Of a stretch of DNA of 64,000 nt, positions 28,401-39,963 are shown one piece after another. A model generated the notes under the pieces. The model worked only from the letters and a program-made list of their open reading frames with translations. It searched no databases and was not told the DNA's origin. The stretch lies in contig OZ038321.1 of the NCBI GenBank assembly GCA_964035795.1, forward strand, positions 8,325,446-8,389,445, given 5' to 3'. Source of the stretch: Pterobdella sp. o SKG-2022 (taxonomy: Eukaryota > Annelida > Clitellata > Hirudinida > Piscicolidae). The translations under genes were made by a program, and so were the position numbers. Position 1 is the stretch's first letter, and each line of letters starts with the position of its first letter.

Positions 28401-29006
28401 TTGAGGGACACGATAAAATTGCTATATTTATAATAATTTCCCGGTTAAAAAAACAGTTTTTTTTTGGTTTTTTTAGGCAAACATTCGGGTAATTGCCATC
28501 ACTCAAATATATAAGCCGCAAAATAACGTAAGGTTTTAATATTTATTCATTAACATAATTTTTGTAAAACATGATGAGGAAGACTTAAAAAACCTCCGTT
28601 CTTTGACCAATTATTGTGAAATTTTTTAAGGTATATAATTAGTTTGGGAATACTTGATGTATTTGATTGCACTGTCGCAGGCACAGAAATCATCTATGTG
28701 GCCAGTGTGATATTGTGCAGCTCATACATCATCGTCATCTTGTGCTTCCGTGGAATCATTTACATCTTCCGATTGTTAGTAATATGTTATATCTCACCAA
28801 AACTTGCATTTATTGGGTACGAGGCTTTTTTTATAACAAAAACTTCAATTCTTTCAGCAATTATTGTTTAAATTCACATTTTCTCAATTCACCATGCCAG
28901 GTTGAGAAGTAGGAGCGAAGCGAAAGACGAAGCGGTTTTGCAGAGGAAGCAGGATGAGATAGCTGCCAGGTTAGGAGACGAAGAAAACAAGCTCAATGCC
29001 GATTAA
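22478..29006 (+). CDS. Putative type I membrane receptor: C-type lectin + PAN/apple-like module + TM
   Basis: Exons: 22478-22790, 22845-22985, ~23247-23377, 23529-23663, 26523-26594 (or to 26612), 27160-27225, 28681-28774 and 28901-29006. Residues 1-22 form a signal peptide (FSLFFLLFFIFDFS). A C-type lectin-like fold follows (AMDLCPKKSRLLTLQS, then W, HECAYINIKNNLQWGITDC and FELIC). It lacks EPN/WND-type sugar-binding motifs. The next two exons resemble a PAN/apple module (TSEECMALC, FC, FECWL). Exon 7 encodes one membrane helix (IIYVASVILCSSYIIVILC). Exon 8 gives a charged Glu/Lys/Arg-rich tail ending ENKLNAD. All joins are in phase except exon 2 to 3, which is off by one base near an A-run at 23281; this could be a polymorphism, an assembly indel, a missed splice or a pseudogene. 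Secretory-pathway surface receptor is inferred; the ligand is unknown. Confidence 0.7.
24225..24525 (+). mobile_element. Degenerate LINE 3' end (RTE/Jockey-like) in lectin-gene intron 4
   Basis: With several stops and frame changes, the + strand reads like the C-terminal part of a non-LTR retrotransposon ORF. The clearest piece is FGHVMTRNEENVMRKHL, near 24411-24461, which resembles the WFGHVMRRDEE-type block conserved after the reverse transcriptase. The copy is old and inactive. Confidence 0.6.
26281..26382. repeat. Inverted repeat with ~40 bp arms
   Basis: Arms 26281-26322 and 26343-26382 are complementary with a few mismatches, around a loop of about 20 bp. The strongest pairing includes TTAATGCACCAAGCTTTT with AAAAGCTTGGTGCATTAA. 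It lies in the lectin gene upstream of exon 5. A MITE-like or cruciform element; no terminal duplication defined. Confidence 0.7.
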
Positions 29007-29260
29007 ACGGGCAACAATTTTTTGCTGGAATTTGTTTCTGAATTCATAAAAATTTTAAATTCTATTTCTAACATAATAATATTGGGTAATGAGTTTTTCA
29101 TTATTCGTGTTTAAAAATGTTTGCAAAATGAAAATATATATATTATTGTTATATAACTATAATAATATGAATCAAAACTTTTGACTTAGTTTGTTAAAAA
29201 TGCAATCAAAGATATATTTTCATTTGCAGTTCATCCTACCTGATTTAAATTTATTTTTAT
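29007..29260. other. 3' flank of the lectin receptor gene
   Basis: AT-rich sequence after the stop at 29004-29006. I did not see an unambiguous AATAAA close to the stop; the transcript end is undetermined. Confidence 0.4.
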
Positions 29261-29437
29261 AGTCTATAAGCTCAGCTGGTAGAGCATTAGACTAATTATC
29301 TAAAGTTACCGAGTTCGATCCCGTGTTGAGGCAACAGTTAGCACCTGTTGCACAGTGTTTTGGCTAAATTAAAATTGTACCGAGCACCGATCTAAACGAA
29401 AAAGCGCTATATAAACACAACGCTTCATTACAATGGC
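29261..29437 (+). mobile_element. tRNA-derived SINE, copy A
   Basis: The head has RNA polymerase III promoter boxes (A-box AGCTCAGCTGGTAGAGC, B-box GAGTTCGATCCC). The acceptor stem cannot pair, so this is not a tRNA gene. A central block (CACCTGTTGCACAGTGTTTT) is shared with copy C at 41513-41651. The tail AAAAGCGCTATATAAA is shared with copy B at 39589-39760 and resembles the end of the LINE fragment near 30740. Confidence 0.8.
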
Positions 29438-30367
29438 ATGCTTTTTGACAAACAATTGAAAATTATGCTTCTTTATCTTGGTGGTAGGTCTTCATGTTGT
29501 TTTTATAAACTGGTAGGTAGGGATATGGTTTTTAACCTTTTATTATTCGTTAGTTAGTATTAATAAAAGATTTCTTACGAACACGTCGGGTCGAGTCTGT
29601 CAATAAGGTCTTTTATTGTGCTCTACAATAAATCATTACCTATTTGAAAGCATTATTAATAACTTGTAGTTCATATGCCATGGCTTTAGGAAAACTACTT
29701 ACGCATGTTATCGGCTATAATTTGTTCATTCTTTGAATTTTGCTTATTCATTAATCAAAACGTCTTTCGTGTAAACCTTTAAGGTTCAGCATTACTCCAA
29801 CTTAAAAATGTATGTAGTAATTCTCAACTTTACCGGACCAAACTTCTGTAATCATGAGAGAACGTTTACATTGGAAACAACGAAAAGCATATGTGACGGG
29901 AAAGCCTATTCTGTGTCTGCTATGAAAATCGCACAAAAAATCTTTATTTTGAGTATCGTAGATTATTACACTGGTAATTATATTAATATGAAAGTGAACA
30001 ATTATTTTCAATTTATCTTATAAATGATTTAGTACGATTGATTTTCAAAAATTTGTTTTATCTTTTCATAAATATTGTCGACAACTTGGGATATTTTAAT
30101 AGACTTTTTATTTTCGAAAATAATATTTAAAAAATCTAATTCAATAGGTGAGTAACTCGATGCTTTGAAAACTGTGTTGACAAAAATAGATTTCCAATAG
30201 TTTTCACTGCCATTAGTTATCTTCAGCCCTGCAGATATGTAGAAAAACTGAAAATTTTAGTTTAAAGTTCAAATAATTTTTAGAATCCAAAATCATCGAG
30301 TGATTTAAATTATAAATACTACTAACGTTTTGAAAAAATTTAATGAATAAAATTATATAATATAAAA
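29438..30367. other. Intergenic; one unexplained open frame
   Basis: Between the SINE and the LINE, the + strand has a 71-codon frame at 29808-30023 (GPNFCNHERTFTLETTK near its start). It has slightly higher GC than its surroundings but no clear splice partners or family match. I do not call it a gene. Confidence 0.35.
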
Positions 30368-30772
30368 GTAATGTGTGACGAACTTGTCACCCAAAGATGC
30401 AAGTTTAAATTACTTTGGCTCATTGCATGCACTCTCAAGCTTGAACAACCTGCTTATCTTTTTGATCTTTTGTCAATCAGACACACACGTCAACCACTCA
30501 GATCCTTGCACTCTGGTCTCCAGCTTCATCAACCTGTTTCTTCAGGCTTGCTTATTAGTCGCTCTTTTTCTCACCAGGCTCCACGTCTGTGGAATTCACT
30601 TCCTTCTAACTTGCGCTCATCACCTTCTCTCAAGAACTTTCGCAAACTTTTGAAAACTCACTTATACCATAAACATCCCCAGTCATAATCTCTTACAAAC
30701 CTTGAGCGCCTCTGAAGCAATCTTGAATTGATAACTGTGCGCTATAAAAATCTTAATAATAATAACTTAGGG
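30368..30772 (+). mobile_element. CR1/L2-type LINE 3' fragment
   Basis: A 105-codon frame (30371-30688) matches the C-terminal tail of CR1/L2-clade non-LTR reverse transcriptases: PLRSLHSG, then RSFSHQAPRLWNSLPSNLR and FRKLLKTHLY. It ends in a stop, then a 3' UTR finishing GTGCGCTATAAAAATCTTAATAATAATAA. The rest of the element is missing (5' truncation). This is a transposon relic rather than a host gene. Confidence 0.88.
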
Positions 30773-32075
30773 GTATTTTACTCCATAAGTCCCAAGGTGA
30801 TTTAATTAAAAAATTTATTTCAATTTAGTTTGTTTTGCAATGATGAAAATAGTCGCAGAAAAAAATGTATAAGTAAACTTTGCCTGATTGATAGCGTAGC
30901 AATACATTAGTATGAAAGTGATTTTTGTGACATCAATTCTAAATATTTGTTTGAAGAGATATCGACAACAAATTTTGTTGGAGTCAATGATGTTTGAGAG
31001 ATGATAATTGACTTTTGAAAGTTTTTGAAGTTATAAAAAGTCTGTTAAAAAAATAAAAATGACGATTTTTCTCGTTTCCAAATGCTTTTTTATAAAATAA
31101 AATCATTTTTTTGGTTTGAGCCAATCTTCATGTGAAGAAAAAACTATTTGGTGAAAAACTTTAAATAATACAAACTCAAACTAATTAGTGATTCAAGCAT
31201 GCATATGTTCAAATTATTTTTTAATAACTTTTAAACAATGTATTTTGATAACAATCCCTATAAATTTTTTCCATAGTTTCCATGAGGTTTAATTATGACA
31301 CACTCAATAGTAATTCTCAATAGCGCACGTCGTTAGATTTGCAAAACCCATGTGACTTAGTATGTTGAGCTTGACAACTTCAAAACGTAAATCACGTTTT
31401 TGTGCTGAATTTCACGCAAAGTGATTTTCAATTTCTGGCTTCTCTGTCTTTCAAAACAAAGCCCATCTATACAATTCAGCTATGAGTTACGAGGTATATT
31501 TATTTAGAAGAAAACAAAAAAACCGATTGGTAGTGATTTATCATTAAACATTAATAAAATAATTCTTTGGAATAAAGTGAATAAATCAAAAAATTAGTTT
31601 ACAGGTTTAATTTTTAGAATCTTTTAAAAGATTTCTACTTAAAAATGAACAAACTTCTAGAAATAAATTTTCACACGCTCGTTTGATGAACATAAAACTC
31701 GCGAAAAGTGCAAGTTGCCCATTTATTAGAACAAAATTTGATAATTTACTAAAGACCTATTGGTAGAAAAAAGGATTTATTATTTTTCATAATAAGTATT
31801 AAAAAAATAAATATAATTTCATTATGAATGCAATTCTCAAATCTTAGCAAAAGTTTCGTTTCTTTATGAAGCTCCGTGTGAAAACAATGATAAACATTAC
31901 AATCAAACTAAACTTTGCATGTCATCATTATAGAGTCAGATAATATGAATAGTTAACGACAACATTTAAAATTGCTTTCATTACTTCATTACAAAAACAA
32001 CTTCAATGCTATTTTTCGTTGAATATATTTTATCCGATAAAATTTAGATATTGCTAATAAAAACATTATATCATA

Positions 32076-32766
32076 TATAGGGTTTTTCAATTCAATTCAA
32101 AATCTTTGCAATTGCTTACCAACTCTGCAATTGACTTCCAAATCTTTGCAACTGACTTTCAAATCATTGCATTTGCTTACAAAATTTTTGCAATTGATTA
32201 CCAAATTTCAAAAAAAAATTGATTAAAAAAAATTTAGTTTGATTATTCAAAAAATAAACGAAATTTTGTAAAAAATTTATTTTTCAAGTTAAGATAAATT
32301 TTTTAAATTGAAATAAAAAAACCCAAAAAAAAAATTTTTCTTATGGCGTTTCTATGCTCTTCAGATGACTTTAAAAGTTTTAAAACAGCACTTTATGGCA
32401 CTTGAGAGTTTTATCAGTTTTACCAAACTGCAAATATATTTATAAAACTGTCAAAATATTTGATTATATATATTCCGCGAATACTAAGAACACGGTACTT
32501 GGTACTTTTCAGAGAGAAGCTCAAAATACCTCAAAAAAAATTTTTTATTCGGTTTTTTTATTTCAATTTAAAAAATTTATTTTGAACTTGAAAAATAAAA
32601 TTTTTACAAAATTTCGTTTATTTTTTGAATAATCAAACTTAATTTCTTTTTGAAATTTGGTAATCAATTGCAAAAATTTTGTAAGCAAATGCAAAGATTT
32701 TGTGCGCAAATGCAAAGAATTGGAAGTCAATTGCAAAGATTTTGAATTGAATTGAAAAACCCTATA
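32076..32766. mobile_element. 691 bp foldback element with tandem-repeat-bearing arms
   Basis: The ends are TATAGGGTTTTTCAATTC and its complement GAATTGAAAAACCCTATA. The arms are about 260 bp each around a central ~180 bp. The outer part of both arms consists of four to five degenerate ~22 bp units (CAAATCTTTGCAATTGACTT-like). The TA at both borders would suit a Tc1/mariner-type TA duplication, but the borders are palindromic, so this is not proven. No transposase inside; the 76-codon frame at 32402-32632 is AT-rich noise. Confidence 0.82.
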
Positions 32767-33868
32767 AATGGTTCACTGCTTAAAAATTCTCAAATTGAAG
32801 TTTAAACTTCAAAAACATAAATGTTTAATTACGAAATGAAAAGTGGTTTCAGCGATAATAGAATTTTGTCTTGCAAAAACCCCCAAAGAAGAGGTGCAAT
32901 GATTTTATCAGCCTAACCATTTCAAATCTAAACATTAGAATCCATTTGAACTAAAAGGTTTGGCTTCAAACCTACATTGACTACAGACAAAAGATTAACT
33001 AGGTGTAGTCTAAGTACTAATTTAATAACAATGCTCCTATCAAGGTTCTGAGTCATTTGAAATCTCTAGTTAGTTAGGTGGTGAGTTAGTGAGTTAGGTA
33101 ATGTTTAAAGCCATTAGATTTGTGTTTTTTAGAAAAATTTTGTGCATTTTGCCTGATTTTTTTTAATTGCACATTTGTTCAAACTCTTCATATTATATTT
33201 TGGAGAAAAATAAAAATAACAAATAAATATTACTTTTTTAAGCTTAAAAAAAATTTGAATAAATATCTAAAAATAAATCTTCATTAATTGATGTTGTTGT
33301 GAATCATGCTTTCACTATGAAACTCATTTAAATGACAGAATTTCCTCATTTCTCAAAATTATGCAAAAATTTTAGAAATTATTGGAAACATTGCAAATCA
33401 TGCATATTCATTAAATAAAAAGGATAATTAGTTCAAAGAATGCTTACAATCGTATCATAGTTTAATTCTTAAAAACCATTTATTTTTACTCTATTTGTCT
33501 GAAAAAAACTGAGTATGACTAACTAAACAACGAAAAATTATCAATACAATTGTGTAAAAAGTAAAAAATAATAAAAAAAATAATTCATAAAAAAATAATT
33601 AATAAATTTCATTTATTGTTTTTTCATTAGAGCATTAATCACTTATATACGTTTGATCAAAATGAATAGAAGGCTCAAAGTAATATATTCACTTATATAA
33701 CCTTTTACAAGCATTGTGGTTCACTTATACCTTTCATTCATGCCTTTATAATACAACTTCTCAATGAATAGCCATATTTATAGTGAACTAGCAGTTTTAG
33801 TCATTACTTTTGCGTAGGTACTTGGGTTTGACTCAAGGCTTCACACATCTCCCTAACACCAACGAGGC

Positions 33869-33878
33869 TATATATAAG
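33869..33878 (+). promoter_or_regulatory. TATA box of the two-lectin-domain gene
   Basis: TATATATAAG lies 58 bp upstream of the start codon at 33936. A start site about 30 bp downstream, near 33905, would give a short 5' UTR of about 30 bases. The surrounding sequence is less AT-rich than the flanks, so the box stands out. Confidence 0.65.
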
Positions 33879-33935
33879 ACCGAAGCTCAGCTTGGCAAGC
33901 GTAACTTGAGACTTGAGATCAACTTGCACTACAGA

Positions 33936-36900
33936 ATGCAGTCTACAATGAAGCTTACAGGTTGGTGCTACTTTTTTCTACTTTGCTGAGTATTTTATTT
34001 CAGTTAATTATTTTTCAACTTTTGCTAAAATGTTAAATTAGGTTGATGGAAAAATTTTTTTAAAATCTTTAATAGTATTTGAGAATGTTTTTGATGCATT
34101 TTTTTTGGAAATTGTGGTTATGAAATTTATAATTTATATAAAATTGAAATTTGAAAATATAAAAGCTTCTAGTGTATTTTTAGAATATCTACGACGAAAG
34201 CATTTTCGATTGCAGACAAATCAATGCAATTATTTTAAGTGCTCAAAATTATTTAATTGATTTAAACTTTTTTAAGTGAAAGAGCAAATAGAAGAAAATT
34301 TTAAATAATTAGATTTATTGGCGAAACTTAATTACCTCCCGTGAGATGTTCAAATTTGTTTGGAGCATTTAATTCACGAAAGAAACTATGCACAGAGGCT
34401 GTGATATTATAAATATTATGTATTTTTTATTTTTGTTGTTTTATATAAAACTTCATTTTATTGGTGCAAGGAGCAACGTAGTAATAACAATAATAATAAG
34501 CCTTTTTCATAGTGTTTCTTTTCTTTCTCATAGAAAAAGTTCTCAGACAATCGCAATAAATTTGAATGAATGAGTCAGAATTTCACTCATAGTTACATTG
34601 ATAAGCTTAGTAGTGAATGAAGTAATAGTCTTAATACCTTGAGCCCTTTAAACAAGCAGGTTAGACAAATTTCTCATTAACAGTAGTAACCAGGGAACCT
34701 TTTTAATATTTTTGTTATTAGCATTGTTTTTTTTTAATGAAATTTTTCCATAATCTGCTCAGACCCAGAAAAAAAGCTTATATTTTATCGAAAAGTGAAA
34801 ACTATTAATTAATATCTTATGCATTATGAGAAAATTGATAGATTAGTTAGTATTTTCACAAGACGAAATCAATTGTTTGCAAGTAGCTAATATAAACGAG
34901 ACAATGACTCACACTCATAACGGGCTGGAATAAAGGGTTGCAGTTAAAACTTCACATGATCATTTTTGATTGATAGGTTTCGATTTTATTACCAAAAGTC
35001 ACTCAAACTAAAAATAATGTGATATGTAGAGTGTATTTTTAGAAATTTGATTTTAAAGCTTTTAAGACTTTTTAATATTTAAAAGAAATTTATTCAAATA
35101 AAAATCAATTCAATATAGTTATACAATCAAAAAATATTCCATTTTCATCTTCATGGCATACAGGGACAATTTTGTTGTTGTGTTTAGCTGTTGTAGCCAA
35201 GAGCTCGACCTTCAAATGGCATTGCCCCTCGAATTATTGCTTCGGCAGTGACAGCCGACCAAGATTTGTGAATTCCATTTCTGAGGCTGATGACTTGTGC
35301 AAGCAATGGCATAGCGACAGTTGGCTGTTGGAGATCTACAATGATGAAGTGCAAAAAGATGTGATGGCGTACTTCAAAAAGAGTCCTATGATGCATAATA
35401 AAAAAGTTATTTTGAATCTGATCCGCAGAGGAGGCCAGTGGAGGTGGCTTGACCATACACCCTTTGATGGTTTGCATTAAATACCCTTCAAAAGTTTTAT
35501 AAAATTTTCATATTCTTGATGCAGCCTATTCAAGCATGAACACCCACACAGAAACATTGTCTCACTCGAGCTACAAAGTGAAGGTGGTGAACAGTGATCC
35601 TTTTGCCACACTGAGGTACCTTCCATTCAAGGGCATCTATGGCATGACCTACGTCACCACCCTCCTTACAGACCATATATGCCTCTTCGAGGGTAGGTGT
35701 TCATTGTTCTTTTATGCCACTCTATATGTGTACCTTTGTGAGGTATCTCGTAACTAGTTCTAGGATTGTGGCCCACATAACATCAAAACAACAAATAACG
35801 TAAATAATGAGCGAGATTTGTTTGATTTATGTCGAAGATTAGTTTTATTCTTGCATTTATATTTCATGAAGAGATTTGGGCATTGAGTTACTCAAATTTT
35901 TTTTCCTTTCATTATCGCCATGAGTATTATGAATATTTTATTATTTTAAAAATTATTTTTGTTAACATGATTTTGTTTTTGTTTGCAGGTCCATGTCATA
36001 CATCCGATCCAGACAGCACAAAATTTCTGAATTTTGATGGCAACTGCTACGTAAGTTATGAAACCGAAAACAAAAAAGGCATAAACTGGTTTCAAGCTCA
36101 GAACCACTGCTACTTGAAAGGAGGAAACTTAGCAATTTTTCCGAATTTCACTGCTCAAAGATTGGAAAAAGTTTTCAAAAGGTTCACAAAGCCGATGGAG
36201 AACTACTGGGTTGGCTTAGTGAAGCACACCTGGGAATGGAGGCATAATTCTGGTTAGAGTTATTTAATATAAAACTTGGTTTTGGAAGCGATTTAAACAA
36301 TGATTCAATGTAAAACATTTGGTTCATCAAAAGTTATTAACTAAGTTGGTTTTAAATTCAATGATTTGCATTGAATATGTTACTTTTCCTTATTTTAAAC
36401 ACATTTTAATGTTTTAAATTATCGATTTTCAACAGTATTCGTGTCAAACTACACCAACTGGTATCAGGGTTACCCCTTCCCGACCCTTATCCACTTGCCA
36501 GCCGATAATGTGTTCACGTTCTTCGATTACAGCAACGGTGGAATTTGGACAGACAGTTTCAATCCCATACGAACACCTATCGTTTGCATGAAAAGTGGGT
36601 TTCAACATTTTTTGATTTTTTGAATAAAAATTTAATTTCGAAGTGAAAGTTGGAACCAGTTATAAATAGTTATTTTTGTTTAAATTCGAAGTTTAAACTT
36701 TGAATCTTTTGCTTGTTTTATCGATAAAAAAGATAGTTTTTTGGATTATTATATAGTTCATATTTCTCTCCCAGATAACAATGGTCGTGCCATAAGAAAG
36801 ACTTCGTCAACTTTAAGCTCTGAACCTATCACAGGCACTGCAGCAAATGTGGTGCACTTATCCACAAACAGAACAAGATCTAGAAGATCAACCACTACAG

Positions 36901-36989
36901 AAACCAAAACCAAGTCAACTTTCGAGCCAACAACCACCGCAAGACTCGCTCAGAGAAGCATTGGCAGAAGAAGTCAAAAATTCCAATAA
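33936..36989 (+). CDS. Secreted or membrane protein with two C-type lectin-like domains
   Basis: Six exons join in phase to 378 codons plus stop: 33936-33960, 35164-35469, 35525-35692, 35989-36252, 36436-36594 and 36775-36989. All introns are phase 1. Exons 1-2 give a signal peptide (ILLLCLAVVA). The first lectin-like domain follows (EADDLCKQWHSDSWLLEI, WRWLD, ending HICLF). The second (exons 4-5) has CYVSYE, GGNLAIFPN, NYWVGLVKHTWEW, NYTNW and IVCMK. Neither has an EPN or QPD sugar-binding motif; WTDS sits where WND is usual, so classical Ca-dependent sugar binding is doubtful. Exon 6 encodes a Ser/Thr/Arg-rich tail rich in TTT and basic residues, like an O-glycosylated stalk. Exon 5 ends in phase 1 and could also splice to the membrane exons at 39964-40572. 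Confidence 0.82.
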
Positions 36990-39588
36990 TCAATCATTGA
37001 ATTGAATACTATTTATTCCATAGTTTCAAAACCTGTAGCGAACTCTGTTGAGATTTCATTTTGTTATACTTCCATATCATTTAGATTTAAAATTGTAGAT
37101 ATTATCTTAAGCTCTGTTTATTTTTCCATTTTATTTAAATCACAAAATAAGTTTAAAGTACTTTTATAAATTCAAAGAAATTATTTCAGTTATTTTTTGA
37201 AATATTTCAATGAATTATTTAAGTTGCTTTAAACGAACTTTACTGCATTCACCTAGATCAGTTTTAAAAAACTTTCAACAATTTGAAATGTGTATTCAAT
37301 TAAAGCGTAAATTAGAGAATTTTTGTTTTTTTTCACTTGCATTAAGTACAATTAAATATTAGTCGATCTTTGAGTGTTATTTATTGAATGTAAATGTAAT
37401 CTTGCCTTAAAATCTTTGAACCAAGCCTCATTCAACGGTGGTAAAACTGAACTTTTCTAGTTGTGATTTCTAGCTTTTGTTTGTTTTTGAATTTGCCAGT
37501 GGATGGCTCAATAAAATTTTTAAAACTTTAGTGTTTTTTGAAGTATGTAGCTTCAGTAAAAATCAACACAAAAAACTAATTCAAAAATAGAATGCTAAAA
37601 AAAATCCTTAAAGTCAAATTTGAATTTAAAAAGTCTTGGAAGCAAGAAGTAAACGGAAGGACAAGCCCCCTAATGGAACGATAGTGGTTAGCGTACAAGA
37701 TGGACAAAGTGCTTCTCGATGGGTGTTAGATGAAAGGAAAAGGGAAATAAAACAATATTTTTTTTACTAAGTTTTATAGAAACCTTGCTCATTTTATATT
37801 GAAATGTTTGACTTAGATTGGTTTTTTATTGAGCGCCGTTGACGTTGAGATGGGACATAAATACATTTTAAAAGTTGTGCGCTATGATATTAATTAACTA
37901 ATAAGCACAAACAAAAATATAAATAAACATTTAGATAATTTTTGTTACAATTTTTTAATTTATTGTATTTAAATTGCTTATTTATAAGTTTTGTTTTTAA
38001 GGAACTTTTGAAATAATATATGGAACTCATTAATTTCAATGCAGACACTGATTCAAAATAAGATATAGCTTTTCTTTTTAATTCAAAATAAGATATAGTT
38101 TTTCCTTTTAATTCATGTTAAAAAGAAACAAATTATTTTATAACTCAAAACAATTGCCAAATTAGAAGAGATAAAACTTAAGAATTGACCAATTGAAAAT
38201 ATTAATTTGCTTTAATTTTCTAATGGGACTTAAATGCTTTATCGCCTACAAAGAACGCTATGCTTCAAACCACCTTTGATTCTCTTGCTTGTTACCTTCC
38301 TATTTCGCTCAGTTCGTTCTGAAAATAGTAAGATTTGAAATTGTTCACGTTATTTTATTTTTAATTAGACTTTAGTTTTATAGTCGTTTATAGCTGATAA
38401 TAATAATGAATCTTCCCAATATCAAAACAGTTCACAATGTTTCCCATTTTATTAATGAGGAGTGTCTCAAAATTTTATCAAATCTTATCTAAAAAAACGA
38501 GTATATTTCACAAGTAAATGTTGTTGAGATACGAAGTTTTCTTAACAAAGTAACATTTTCAAGTATATATACCTGAAAATGTTACTTTTTTAAGAAAACT
38601 TCGTATCTTAATGACATTTATTTGTATTTATTTGTGAAACATACTCGTTTTATTGTGGCTAGTTGATTATTCTTATCTGGAAATTTATAATTGAATGTCA
38701 GAAGATAATGAAAGCAATAATTGTTGAACACTAATAACTTTTCAATATAGAGTACCAAGCTTTTCATTAACATCATAAAATTTTCAAATGCTTTTATTTC
38801 ATGTTATTTAAACAAAACAAAAATTTAAACAAATGATTAAAGTTCTATTTTTATTTTATTTAGCAATTATATCTGTTTATGGCAGAGAAGGATTTTTAGG
38901 ATTATTAAGTATTATGCGAGAACAGATCTTATACTTCATACATTGAGTGGCCCTTTAAATCAACTTTTATTGCTTCAGTTGTCCATATTTACATTTTATA
39001 AACAAGTTCAATAGACTTTTTCAAGCAAAAAAAGTTTTTATAAAAATATGTATTGAGGTATAAATTGAGGATTTCTTAATGCCATCTTATGTACTTGGTT
39101 ACTTTTTAGGGCTTAAAACTTCAATATGAGATACTTTTTGAAAAGATCTTTCAAAAAAGAAATTCTATGAAAAAAATTTCATTTTTAACTTTTGAAAAAC
39201 TCTTCAAAAAAATAACTGATCCTAAGACTTTTCAAAGTTTGAAGTTTTGAAAATATTCTGAAAGATGATGATGCAAAAACACTATTTAATCTCGAAGTTT
39301 TCGATTTCTCAAAACAACTACCATGAGATGTTTTTGAAAGTCACCGATTATATATTTAAACTTGGGTTACTTAGTTAATCCTTAATCATTACGCCATGTT
39401 TAAGATGAGTGTACACAAAATACTTCTGCAAAATGACTTAGGTTCTCGAACACACTAAAAATATATAAAAAACTAAAAATGTATTTTACAACCACCTTTG
39501 TGCATCATTCAACTCAAGGATTATCGGAAATATTATAATGCATTAAGAAGCTGAATAATTTTTAAAAAAATGTTATATATTATCTTTT
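36990..39588. other. 3' flank / intron-like spacer of the second lectin gene
   Basis: No exon seen. An AATAAA near 37510 could end the short transcript. A tandem duplication (ATTCAAAATAAGATATAG, two copies, about 38052-38115) and a hairpin (38493-38650) are present. Confidence 0.5.
38493..38650. repeat. Inverted repeat (hairpin, ~70 bp arms)
   Basis: The left arm begins AAAAAACGAGTATATTTCAC and the right arm ends with the matching GTGAAACATACTCGTTTT. The inner part pairs around GATACGAAGTTTTCTT and AAGAAAACTTCGTATC, with a ~12 bp loop. The right arm carries a ~10 bp insertion. MITE-like. Confidence 0.78.
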
Positions 39589-39760
39589 TGGTCCGTGTGG
39601 CTTAGTTGGTAGAGCCTTAGACCGATTGTTTAAATTTATAAGGTTCGATCCCGAGTTGGGCTTCTGAGCTACAGTGTGTATTTGCTACGTTAAATTTGTT
39701 GCAGATATTTAGAACTATAAGAAAAAGCGCTTTATAAATATTACAACATTGCATATTATA
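39589..39760 (+). mobile_element. tRNA-derived SINE, copy B
   Basis: A-box-like TTAGTTGGTAGAGCC and B-box GGTTCGATCCC head a body ending AAAAGCGCTTTATAAATATT, the same tail as copy A. The acceptor stem is not pairable, which rules out a working tRNA. Confidence 0.8.
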
Positions 39761-39963
39761 ACTCTAACTACAGATAACACAGATGGCTATGAGGATTTAG
39801 GTTATCTGCCGTTTGTGTTTTCAATATTTTAATTGTTTAAATAAAACATGTCATTTCAATGAAGTTATCGAATGTAACTATTCAGTTAAATTATTAAATT
39901 CATTCATTAATATTTTCTCAAATTTTTTTTTCGAATTTGACGTGAACCTCATTGGAAGTGCAG

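Noticed and set aside
29261..29335. tRNA gene
   Set aside because: A- and B-box sequences are present, but the acceptor stem does not pair and the unit continues into a SINE body and tail. The same holds for 39589 and 41651.
29808..30023. Possible exon with GPNFCNHERTF
   Set aside because: No recognised domain, no convincing donor or partner exon; an overlapping minus-strand frame is equally open.
32402..32632. 76-codon open frame
   Set aside because: Lies inside the foldback element; composition is Lys/Phe/Asn-rich AT noise.
35184..35477. 97-codon minus-strand frame
   Set aside because: Antisense shadow of the first lectin-domain exon.
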